Source of the DNA: Pseudomonas flavescens
GTDB lineage: Bacteria > Pseudomonadota > Gammaproteobacteria > Pseudomonadales > Pseudomonadaceae
Assembly (NCBI RefSeq): GCF_013408425.1
Contig: NZ_JACBYV010000001.1
Span: 5,332,001-5,396,000, forward strand
Reading direction: 5' to 3'
DNA: 64,000 nt
Made by a program: the position numbers and the translations under genes. Shown one piece after another: positions 45,703-55,018 of this stretch (position 1 is its first letter; each line of letters opens with the position of its first letter). The notes beneath the pieces were generated by a model. It was not told where the DNA came from. It did not search any database and saw only the letters and a list, made by a program, of their open reading frames with translations.

Positions 45703-46494
45703 TCAGTGAGTCGAATTCGCGGCGGGCCAAGCCTGCTCCGCAATCGTCGGCAAGCCCATGAACAGCGGCTTGGCGAACAGGTAACCCTGCATCAGATCGA
45801 TCCCGGCAAAGGCCAGAAAGTCTCTTTCGCCGGCCGTCTCGATACCTTCCGCGATCACTTGAACACCGAGGTCACGGCAGATGGCGATGATGCCCCGCAC
45901 GATGGCCTGGCGAGCCTTGTCCTGATCTACGCTGCGGATCAGTGCCATGTCCAGTTTGATCAAGTCGGGCTGGAAGTCGGCCAGCAGGGTGAGGCCTGAA
46001 TGGCCGGCGCCAAAATCGTCGATCGCGGTCTTGAATCCGAACTCCTGATACTGACGCAGGATGTGTGTCAGGTGCTTGCTGTCGCGCATGTGGTCGCTTT
46101 CCAGCGTTTCGAAAATAAGCTTGTCCAACGGGAAGTTGTGCTGGCGTGCCGCTTCCAGGGTGCTGCGAATGCACAACTCAGGGCGGTAGACGGCATTGGG
46201 CAGAAAGTTGATCGACAGGTAGGTGTCCATGCCTAATTGCATCGCCTCGGCGATTGCCTGGGTGCGACAGCGCTGGTCGAACCGGTAGCGATTATCGTCG
46301 TTGACCCGCTCCAGCACGCTCATCGCGCCTTCGCCCGCCGTACCGCGAACCAGTGCTTCATGGGCGAACACCTGCCGGGTGCGAACGTCGACGATGGGCT
46401 GGAAAGCGAAATGAAAGTCGAAATCCAGTGGCGGGCTGCTCTGGCAGCCGCGACATTTTTCGGGATGGGTAAGATCGCTGGGGAAGTGGGTCAC
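45703..46494 (-). CDS. rimA: RimA, stand-alone EAL-domain c-di-GMP phosphodiesterase
   Basis: 263 residues, a single EAL domain without a GGDEF or sensor part. It keeps the catalytic set: EALVRG, LSINFLPNAV (Asn), FETLES, IDDFGAGHSGLTLL (paired Asp), KLDMALIRS, AEGIET and LMQGYLFAKP. A short cysteine pair CRGC near residue 14 precedes the domain and may bind metal. GTG start at 46492-46494 with GGAG 5 bases upstream. Position before rimB and rimK identifies it as RimA, whose degradation of c-di-GMP modulates RimK. Confidence 0.9.
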   Translation of the reverse strand: MTHFPSDLTHPEKCRGCQSSPPLDFDFHFAFQPIVDVRTRQVFAHEALVRGTAGEGAMSVLERVNDDNRYRFDQRCRTQAIAEAMQLGMDTYLSINFLPNAVYRPELCIRSTLEAARQHNFPLDKLIFETLESDHMRDSKHLTHILRQYQEFGFKTAIDDFGAGHSGLTLLADFQPDLIKLDMALIRSVDQDKARQAIVRGIIAICRDLGVQVIAEGIETAGERDFLAFAGIDLMQGYLFAKPLFMGLPTIAEQAWPAANSTH

Positions 46495-46603
46495 TGCTGC
46501 TCCGATATAGCGTTTGCACGATCAATGCTTGTGTCCGTATGACAATATGGACAGGCTGATGTGGCAGCGAAATTGTGATGGCAATTCAATCAACGGTGAG
46601 GTG

Positions 46604-47017
46604 ATGGTGGCAAAGCAGGATGCCGATGACAAGGTACGCTTGGACAAGTGGCTGTGGGCCGCGCGCTTCTTCAAGACGCGTGCGCTGGCCAAGGCGGCGA
46701 TCGAAGGCGGCAAGGTGCATTGTCGTGGTGAGCGCTGCAAGCCGGGCAAGGAGCCGAAGGTAGGCGAGGAGTACGTGATTCGCACCGGTTTCGAGGAACG
46801 TACGGTGATCGTGCAGGCGCTGTCGGTGGTGCGCCGTGGCGCACCGGAGGCGCAGACGCTGTATGCCGAGACCGGCGAGAGCATCGTGCGACGTGAGCTG
46901 GCTGCCGAACAGCGCAAGGCTGGCGCCCTTGGCGTACAGACCGAGGGGCGACCCAGCAAGAAGCAGCGTCGGCAGTTGTTCTACCTGCGCGGCGGTTCGG
47001 GCGACTGGGTGGAGTAG
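46604..47017 (+). CDS. hslR: Heat shock protein 15 (Hsp15), S4-domain ribosome rescue protein
   Basis: 137 residues from ATG 46604. S4 RNA-binding motif: VRLDKWLWAARFFKTRALAK followed by AIEGGKVHCRGERCKPGKEP; basic C-terminus EGRPSKKQRRQLFYL. Hsp15 binds the free 50S subunit carrying a stalled nascent chain. Divergent from rimA; its last 37 bases overlap the end of the PAP2 gene on the other strand. Placed before hslO (Hsp33), with only the PAP2 gene between, as in many pseudomonads. Confidence 0.94.
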   Translation: MVAKQDADDKVRLDKWLWAARFFKTRALAKAAIEGGKVHCRGERCKPGKEPKVGEEYVIRTGFEERTVIVQALSVVRRGAPEAQTLYAETGESIVRRELAAEQRKAGALGVQTEGRPSKKQRRQLFYLRGGSGDWVE

Positions 47018-47805
47018 CCGCCAGCGATCACACTGAGTGAGCGCAGCACGGGCGCCTTTGCCAGGCTGCGCATCAGTGGCGAGGTCAGGCGCTCGATGGC
47101 TGCACTGGCGCGCGAGGCCAGCGGTGTATAGCAGCTCCAGGCGATACCCAGCACACTGAGCAGCACGCCGCCGACCAGGGCATCCGCGCCCCAGTGCGCC
47201 CCGGCCACCAGACGCGGCAGCATGCCGATCACCGCCACCGTCCAGACCAGCGCACGGCGCCAGCCGCTGACGAAGAAGCTGCAGAACATCGCCCAGATCA
47301 TCAGCACCGAGGCGTGGTCACCGGGGAAACTGCGACTGGCGCTGTCCTTCAGGTCCCAGCGTTCCTCCCAGGCCGGGAACATTTCGGTGAGCCGTGCGCT
47401 GCCTTCCACCAGCAGCGAGGGACTGGCGTGTTGCCAGTTCATGTACTCGACGAGGTCGGCGAACAGCACGCGCATCAGCAGCATGACGGTCAGCGCCACC
47501 AGAAAGGCATAGAAGCCGGTACGCACCTGTGAGGCCGGAAATATGAGGCCGGCGCGCAGCATGATCGCCAACATCACCAGGCCTACGCCGGCGTCCACCG
47601 GACGCATGCTGCCGATGGCCCAGATGTGCGCCCACAGGCCGGCGGCATGCACCGGGTCGTTGAGCAGGTGGAACAGCCACAGGTCGAACTGATTCCAGTA
47701 AGTACGAGTCACCGGCCACAGCCAGCTGGCGAACAGCAGGGCGATGAGCAGATGGCTGATGATCAGCGCGCGAGGGCGCCATCGGGCATTTGAACTGAGG
47801 TGCAT
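46981..47805 (-). CDS. PAP2 superfamily membrane phosphatase
   Basis: 274 residues with about six membrane helices (LLIALLFASWLWPV, GVGLVMLAIMLRAGL, FYAFLVALTVMLLMRVL, VLMIWAMFCSFFV, LVGGVLLSVLGIAWS). Two of the three PAP2 motifs are visible: SRSFPGDHASVL (motif 2, with PGDH instead of PSGH) and RLVAGAHWGADALVGG (motif 3, R-x5-H-x3-D). The KX6RP motif 1 is not seen where expected (DLVEYMNWQHASPSLL). Possibly acts on undecaprenyl or lipid A phosphates; substrate unknown. It sits between hslR and hslO, on the opposite strand. Confidence 0.85.
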   Translation of the reverse strand: MHLSSNARWRPRALIISHLLIALLFASWLWPVTRTYWNQFDLWLFHLLNDPVHAAGLWAHIWAIGSMRPVDAGVGLVMLAIMLRAGLIFPASQVRTGFYAFLVALTVMLLMRVLFADLVEYMNWQHASPSLLVEGSARLTEMFPAWEERWDLKDSASRSFPGDHASVLMIWAMFCSFFVSGWRRALVWTVAVIGMLPRLVAGAHWGADALVGGVLLSVLGIAWSCYTPLASRASAAIERLTSPLMRSLAKAPVLRSLSVIAGGYSTQSPEPPRR

Positions 47806-48023
47806 GGCGTGAGGGCTTTCGAGGAAAACCGCCGATTCTAGGCAGCCTGGGCGCCGCCTTGGTGGCTTTCAGGCTCTCGTTCAGCCTTCGTTCAGCGGAG
47901 CGCGCCTCAGCCGTTCTTCGCATTCAGCTTGGTCGGCGCCGCGTTTGCGCCTAAAATTGCCGGCCTCCAGGCCAGGGGCGCCGTCCGCTGGTCTGCTACG
48001 CATCCTTGAGCAGGCGACTCGTT

Positions 48024-48911
48024 ATGTCCGACTTCACCCAACGCTTTCTTTTCGACGACACCGATGTGCGCGGTGAACTGGTCGGGCTGTCCGGCAGCTA
48101 TCAGCAGGTGCTGGCCAAGCACGACTACCCGCGTCCCGTTGCGCAACTGCTCGGCGAATTGCTGGCTGCAGCGTCGCTGCTGGTCGGTACGCTGAAGTTC
48201 GATGGCTTGCTGGTGCTGCAAGTGCGCTCCGAAGGGCCGGTGCCACTGCTTATGGTGGAATGCTCGAGTGACGGTGAGGTGCGCGGCATCGCCCGCTACG
48301 AAGCCGAGCGCATCGCCGATGGTGATGGTCTATTGCAATTGATGCCCGAGGGGGTGATGGCCATGACGGTGGATCCGAAACAGGGCCAGCGCTATCAGGG
48401 CATCGTTTCTCTCGATGGCGACACGCTGGCCGACTGCCTGACCAACTATTTCGCTACCTCCGAGCAACTGGCCACGCGCTTCTGGCTGTGTGCCGACGGC
48501 CTGCGTGCTCGCGGCTTCCTGTTGCAGCAACTGCCTGCCGATCGTCTTACCGATGACGAAGAGCGCGCCGCCAGCTGGGAGCACCTGGTGACCCTCGCCG
48601 ACACCCTGCAAAACGAGGAATTACTGGGCCTGGACAACGAAACCCTGCTGCATCGTCTCTACCATCAGGAGGCGGTTCGCCTGTTCGATCCACGCCTTAT
48701 CCAGTTCCGTTGTAGCTGCTCTCGTGAACGCTCGGCCAAAGCGCTGGTCAGTTTAGGGCAGGCCGATGCCGAGCTGCTGCTCGGCGAGCACCACGGCCGC
48801 GTGGAAATCGACTGCCAATTCTGCAACGAGCGCTATGGCTTCGATGCCGCCGACATCGCCCAGCTGTTCGCCGGTGGAGGCAGTCAGCAGCCCTCTGACA
48901 CCCGTCATTGA
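48024..48911 (+). CDS. hslO: Redox-regulated chaperone Hsp33
   Basis: 295 residues from ATG 48024 ([20 protein letters not shown]). Holdase chaperone activated by oxidation of a zinc-bound cysteine switch at the C-terminus: CSC near residue 229-231 ([20 protein letters not shown]) and CQFC near residue 263-266 ([20 protein letters not shown]), the CXC-X(~31)-CXXC spacing expected. It precedes pckA, the order I recall for P. aeruginosa. Confidence 0.95.
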   Translation: MSDFTQRFLFDDTDVRGELVGLSGSYQQVLAKHDYPRPVAQLLGELLAAASLLVGTLKFDGLLVLQVRSEGPVPLLMVECSSDGEVRGIARYEAERIADGDGLLQLMPEGVMAMTVDPKQGQRYQGIVSLDGDTLADCLTNYFATSEQLATRFWLCADGLRARGFLLQQLPADRLTDDEERAASWEHLVTLADTLQNEELLGLDNETLLHRLYHQEAVRLFDPRLIQFRCSCSRERSAKALVSLGQADAELLLGEHHGRVEIDCQFCNERYGFDAADIAQLFAGGGSQQPSDTRH

Positions 48912-48974
48912 GGGCCGCTAGCAACGCGCAGCGTGTTCGGATTGGGGGGGCTGCCCTCGCAGTTCCCTTTTCTG

Positions 48975-48980
48975 GCATAA
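48975..48980 (+). promoter_or_regulatory. Candidate -10 element for pckA
   Basis: CATAAT in a CTGGCATAATCCG context, 88 bases before the pckA ATG. The predicted leader would be about 80 nt and includes the palindrome at 49041-49056. No convincing -35 is seen, so an activator may be required. Confidence 0.35.
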
Positions 48981-49040
48981 TCCGCGCACTTTTTTAGCTG
49001 TAGTCCTGCCTCGTGCATGACTACAAAACGTTTGGAAGAC

Positions 49041-49056
49041 TCGGCCGTTCGGCCGA
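49041..49056 (+). repeat. Hairpin immediately before the pckA ribosome-binding site
   Basis: TCGGCC-GTTC-GGCCGA, a perfect 6-pair stem with a tetraloop, ending 2 bases before the GGGGAC Shine-Dalgarno region and 11 bases before the ATG. Close enough to affect ribosome loading; could be a simple RNA-stability structure. Confidence 0.5.
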
Positions 49057-49067
49057 CGGGGACTCAC

Positions 49068-50609
49068 ATGACGCAAGCCAACAACGCTGTGTACACCGAC
49101 ATCAGCACTGCTCAACTGGTCGAAGAAGCCCTTCGTCGCGGTGAAGGTGAACTGGCGTCCACTGGTGCTCTGGTTGTACGCACCGGCCACCGTACCGGGC
49201 GTTCTCCGGTCGATCGTTTCATCGTCGACGAGCCGAGCACGTCGGCCGATATCGGCTGGGGCCCGATCAACCGCAAGTTCCCGGCTGACAAGTTCGATGC
49301 CCTGTGGGATCGCGTTCAGGCGTTCTCCGACGCCCAGGACAGCTTCGTTTCCCACGTCCATGTAGGCTCCGCCGAAGCTCACTACCTGCCCGTCAAGATG
49401 ACCACTGCCACGGCCTGGCAGAATCTCTTCGGCCGTCAGCTGTTCATCGAGCCGACCCAGTACAACCCGTCCGCCAAGCAGGAATGGCAAGTACTCAACG
49501 TGGCCAACTTCGAATGCGTGCCTGAGCGTGATGGCACCAACTCCGACGGCTGCGTGATCATCAACTTCGCCCAGAAGAAAGTGCTGATCGCCGGCATGCG
49601 TTACGCCGGTGAAATGAAGAAAGCCATGTTCAGCGTGCAGAACTTCCTGCTGCCGGCTGCCGACGTGCTGCCGATGCACTGCGCTGCCAACATCGGCGAA
49701 GAGGGCGATGTCACCCTGTTCTTCGGTCTGTCCGGCACCGGCAAGACCACCCTGTCCGCCGACGAGAGCCGTTACCTGATCGGTGACGACGAGCACGGCT
49801 GGGGCACCGGTGTGGTGTTCAACATCGAAGGCGGTTGCTATGCCAAGTGCATCGACCTGTCCGAGAAGAACGAGCCGGTCATCTGGAAAGCCATCAAGTT
49901 CGGTACCGTGCTGGAAAACGTGGTGCTCGACGAGCAGCGCGCGCCGGACTACACCGACGACAGCCTGACCCAGAACAGCCGCGCCGCCTACCCGCTGGAA
50001 TTCGTCGAGAAGCGCAGCGAGAAGAACCTCGGTGGCGAGCCGAATGCAGTGATCTTCCTGACCTGCGACCTGACTGGCGTGCTGCCACCGGTGTCGATCC
50101 TCAACGAAGAGCAGGCGGCCTATCACTTCCTGTCCGGTTACACCGCCCTGGTCGGTTCTACCGAAATGGGTTCGGGCCCTGGCATCAAGTCGACCTTCTC
50201 CACCTGCTTCGGCGCACCGTTCTTCCCGCGCCCGGCTGGCGTTTACGCCGAGCTGCTGATCAAGCGCATCCAGGCGTTCGGCTCCAAGGTCTATCTGGTC
50301 AACACCGGCTGGACTGGCGGTGGCTATGGCGTCGGCAAGCGTTTCAACATCCCGACCACCCGTGGCGTGATTGCAGCCATTCAGAGCGGCGCGCTGATCG
50401 GTACCGAAACCGAGCAACTGCCGATCATCAACCTGAGCGTGCCGAAGGCCGTTCCGGGCGTCGAGACCAACCTGCTCAACCCGCGCAACACCTGGGCTGA
50501 CAAGAACGCCTACGACGAGGCCGCCAAAGGCCTGGCCAAGCTGTTCATCGACAACTTCACCAAGTTCGATGTCAGCGATGCCATCAAGAGCGCCGGCCCG
50601 CAGCTGTAA
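49068..50609 (+). CDS. pckA: Phosphoenolpyruvate carboxykinase (ATP)
   Basis: Converts oxaloacetate plus ATP to PEP, the entry to gluconeogenesis. 513 residues from ATG 49068 ([20 protein letters not shown]). Landmarks: [36 protein letters not shown], the phosphate loop [30 protein letters not shown], and [20 protein letters not shown]. The frame is open 17 codons upstream, but that extension is the leader hairpin. A strong terminator follows. Confidence 0.96.
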   Translation: MTQANNAVYTDISTAQLVEEALRRGEGELASTGALVVRTGHRTGRSPVDRFIVDEPSTSADIGWGPINRKFPADKFDALWDRVQAFSDAQDSFVSHVHVGSAEAHYLPVKMTTATAWQNLFGRQLFIEPTQYNPSAKQEWQVLNVANFECVPERDGTNSDGCVIINFAQKKVLIAGMRYAGEMKKAMFSVQNFLLPAADVLPMHCAANIGEEGDVTLFFGLSGTGKTTLSADESRYLIGDDEHGWGTGVVFNIEGGCYAKCIDLSEKNEPVIWKAIKFGTVLENVVLDEQRAPDYTDDSLTQNSRAAYPLEFVEKRSEKNLGGEPNAVIFLTCDLTGVLPPVSILNEEQAAYHFLSGYTALVGSTEMGSGPGIKSTFSTCFGAPFFPRPAGVYAELLIKRIQAFGSKVYLVNTGWTGGGYGVGKRFNIPTTRGVIAAIQSGALIGTETEQLPIINLSVPKAVPGVETNLLNPRNTWADKNAYDEAAKGLAKLFIDNFTKFDVSDAIKSAGPQL

Positions 50610-50623
50610 GCTCGCCACGTTCT

Positions 50624-50652
50624 GACAAAGCCGCCCTCGGGCGGCTTTGTCA
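50624..50652 (+). terminator. Rho-independent terminator after pckA
   Basis: GACAAAGCCGCC / GGGCGGCTTTGTC arms, 12-13 pairs around a short CTC loop, with T-rich flank CATTTATGG. Placed 14 bases after the stop codon; symmetric, so usable in either direction. Confidence 0.8.
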
Positions 50653-50734
50653 TTTATGGCTGGCGCGGTCTGTAAAACGCTTCCCATACACGCTACGGTT
50701 ATTGGCCATCAGGCGGTCAATGGAGTGACAGCAC

Positions 50735-52660
<1,926 letters not shown>

Positions 52661-52728
52661 GCCGGCTGCCGAGATACGCCTCGCCCGAGTAGGCCATACT
52701 GCAACGCTTCGACCCCGAGAGCGTTGCC

Positions 52729-54057
52729 ATGTCCCTTCCTCTGCCGCAGCGCGTGGCCCGCGCGATCAATGCACAGCCTGGTGAGCTGGCAGCCGCTCTG
52801 GCGGGCTTCGCACTGTTTTTCTGCCTGTTCTGCGGCTACTTCATGCTGCGGCCGATCCGGGAGTCCATGGGTATTCAGGCCGGTGTGGAGAATCTGCAGT
52901 GGCTGTTCACCGCCACCTTCGTGGTCATGTTGCTGGCCGTGCCGTTGTTCGCCTGGCTCAACTCCAGGGTGCCACGCATCCATTTCATCGATTGGGTCTA
53001 CGGCTTCTTCTGTCTCAACCTGCTGGCTTTCGCCGTGGCGTTCAGTGTCATGGCCGAGAGTCTGTGGACGGCGCGGGTGTTCTACGTGTGGATATCGGTC
53101 TACAACCTGTTCGTGGTGTCCGTGGCCTGGAGCCTGATGGCCGACGTGTTCGATTCGCCGCAGGCCAAGCGGTTGTTCGCCTTCATCGCCGCGGGTGCCA
53201 GCGTCGGTGGCCTGGCCGGCCCGGCGCTCAGTGCGCTGCTGGTCGGCACTGTCGGTGCCAGTGGCCTGGCGTTGCTGGCGGCGTTGCTGCTGGCCGGAGC
53301 CTTGGCGCTCAAGCATTTCCTGATGGGCTGGCGCGAGCGCGCCGGAGCAGGGCGGCCGGGCGCCAGTCAGGCAGAAAATCCACGGCGACCGGTGGCAGGC
53401 AATCCGTTCAGCGGCATGACGCGGGTGTTCCAGTCCTCCTACCTGCTGGGGATATCCGCCTTCGTCATCCTGCTTGCCACGGTCACCACCTTTCTGTACT
53501 TCGAGCAGGCGCGGCTGGTGGCCGAGCTGTTCCCGGACCGTGACGAGCAGGTGCGGGTGTTCGGGCTGATCGACTTCGTGGTGCAGGCTGGAGCGCTGCT
53601 GGCACAGTTGTTCATCACCGGTCGGGTCGCTCAGCGCCTGGGCGTGCGCGCGTTGCTGGCGGCGGTGCCGGTGCTGATGTGCGTGGGCTTTCTCGCGTTG
53701 GCCATGGCGCCAACCTTCGCCGTGCTGGCGGGGTTGATGATCGTACGGCGCATCGGTGAATACGCGTTCGTGCGGCCTGGGCGGGAAATGCTCTTCGCGC
53801 CGCTGGATGCCGAGAGCAAGTACAAGGCCAAGAACTTCATCGATACCGTGGTCTATCGCGGTGGTGATGCGGTCAGCGGCTGGGCGAAAAGCCTGATCGA
53901 CATGCTCGGCTACGGCGTGGCGCTGATCGCGGTGATCGGAGCGCTATGCGCGGCCATTTGGGGGCTCCTCGGCTGGTACCTGGGCGGGCGCGCCGATCGT
54001 GGTGAAACCGGTGCGCAGACGCCGCCCGAGGGCAGCGAGGCTCCGCTCAAAGGTTGA
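52729..54057 (+). CDS. MFS-type / ATP-ADP carrier-like (Tlc) transporter
   Basis: 442 residues with about twelve membrane helices. The N-terminal half has the signature of bacterial NTT/Tlc-like carriers rather than generic MFS: FFCLFCGYFMLRPIRESMGI, LFTATFVVMLLAVPLFAWLN, VFYVWISVYNLFVVSVAWSL and LMADVFDSPQAKRLFAFIAA. Later helices include YEFVRPGRE-like EYAFVRPGREMLFAPLDAES. The substrate is unknown; free-living bacteria use such carriers for unidentified solutes. It converges on the LysR gene, overlapping by 11 bases. Confidence 0.82.
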   Translation: MSLPLPQRVARAINAQPGELAAALAGFALFFCLFCGYFMLRPIRESMGIQAGVENLQWLFTATFVVMLLAVPLFAWLNSRVPRIHFIDWVYGFFCLNLLAFAVAFSVMAESLWTARVFYVWISVYNLFVVSVAWSLMADVFDSPQAKRLFAFIAAGASVGGLAGPALSALLVGTVGASGLALLAALLLAGALALKHFLMGWRERAGAGRPGASQAENPRRPVAGNPFSGMTRVFQSSYLLGISAFVILLATVTTFLYFEQARLVAELFPDRDEQVRVFGLIDFVVQAGALLAQLFITGRVAQRLGVRALLAAVPVLMCVGFLALAMAPTFAVLAGLMIVRRIGEYAFVRPGREMLFAPLDAESKYKAKNFIDTVVYRGGDAVSGWAKSLIDMLGYGVALIAVIGALCAAIWGLLGWYLGGRADRGETGAQTPPEGSEAPLKG

Positions 54058-54931
54058 TCAGTTCGCGCGCCTCGGCGAAGCAGGCTTCGGCCAGTGCCGA
54101 GCGTGGGGCGCTGCGGCGCATGATCAGCCCCAGTGGCGCCAGGGTATGGGCGTCTTCGATGGGCGTCAGCACCAGCTCATTGGTGAATTCGGCAAGGCCA
54201 TTGCGCAGCGGCATGATCGAGCAGCACAGGCCGGCGCTGACGGCCTGCAGCAATTGGTGAACGGCATCGGTTTCCAGCTTCGGCAGGGGCGTCAGTCCCC
54301 GTGAGCGGAAGCTGTGGTCGATCGACTGGCGGAAATGCATGCCGGCAGACAGCAGCCCCAGAGGCAGGTCGATCAGGCTTTCCCAGCGCAGCGTGGTTTC
54401 CGCGAACTGGAAGTGGCGCCGGTCGTACAGCAGTCCCATGCGTGTAGCAGCCAGCTCCAGGCTGTCGAAGTGCTCACGGTCGAGACGGTCGAGGTAAGAC
54501 AGCCCGAGGTCGAGCTGATTGCTGCCCAGACGTTCGAGAATCTGGTCGCTGCTCAACGCGAACAGCTGGAAGCGCAGCCCGGGATGCTGCTCGGCGAACA
54601 GTTGCACCAGGTCCATCGGGTCGAAGCCGGACAGCGGCACCACGCCGAGGCGCAGGGTGCCGACCAGCTGACCGCGACAGGCAGCCGCCTCGGCGTACAG
54701 CCCGTCGTGAGCGGCCATCAGGCTACGGGCCCAGGCGAGGATGCGTTCACCCTCCGCGCTGAAGCCCTCGAAGCGCTGCCCGCGGCGCACCAGCTCCAGC
54801 CCCAGCTCGTCTTCCAGATTGCGCAGGCGCATCGACAGCGTCGGCTGCGTCACGTGGCAGCGCGCGGCAGCCTGGCCGAAGTGGCGGGTCTCGTCGAGGG
54901 CGATCAGAAACTTGAGCTGCTTGATATCCAT
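54047..54931 (-). CDS. LysR-family transcriptional regulator
   Basis: 294 residues. Winged-helix domain at the N-terminus (DIKQLKFLIALDETRHFGQA, ARCHVTQPTLSMRLRNLEDE, LELVRRGQRFEGFSAEGERI), then a LysR substrate-binding domain (GTLRLGVVPLSGFDPMDLVQ, LDLGLSYLDRLDREHFDSLE). Length is typical. No divergent gene reveals a target: it lies downstream of retS on the same strand, 87 bases after retS. Confidence 0.92.
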   Translation of the reverse strand: MDIKQLKFLIALDETRHFGQAAARCHVTQPTLSMRLRNLEDELGLELVRRGQRFEGFSAEGERILAWARSLMAAHDGLYAEAAACRGQLVGTLRLGVVPLSGFDPMDLVQLFAEQHPGLRFQLFALSSDQILERLGSNQLDLGLSYLDRLDREHFDSLELAATRMGLLYDRRHFQFAETTLRWESLIDLPLGLLSAGMHFRQSIDHSFRSRGLTPLPKLETDAVHQLLQAVSAGLCCSIMPLRNGLAEFTNELVLTPIEDAHTLAPLGLIMRRSAPRSALAEACFAEARELINL

Positions 54932-55018
54932 GGGCGCTTCGTCGGGGCTTGGGCGGCGCTGGCGAAGCGCGTGGAGAGCGCCCTTATCAAGGGCGCTGAC
55001 GCAATTCTAGCAGTGCAA

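Noticed and set aside
45703..46494. RimA treated as a generic EAL protein unrelated to rimB/rimK
   Set aside because: Same strand, 75-base gap and known rimA-rimB-rimK order in pseudomonads make membership of the operon more likely.
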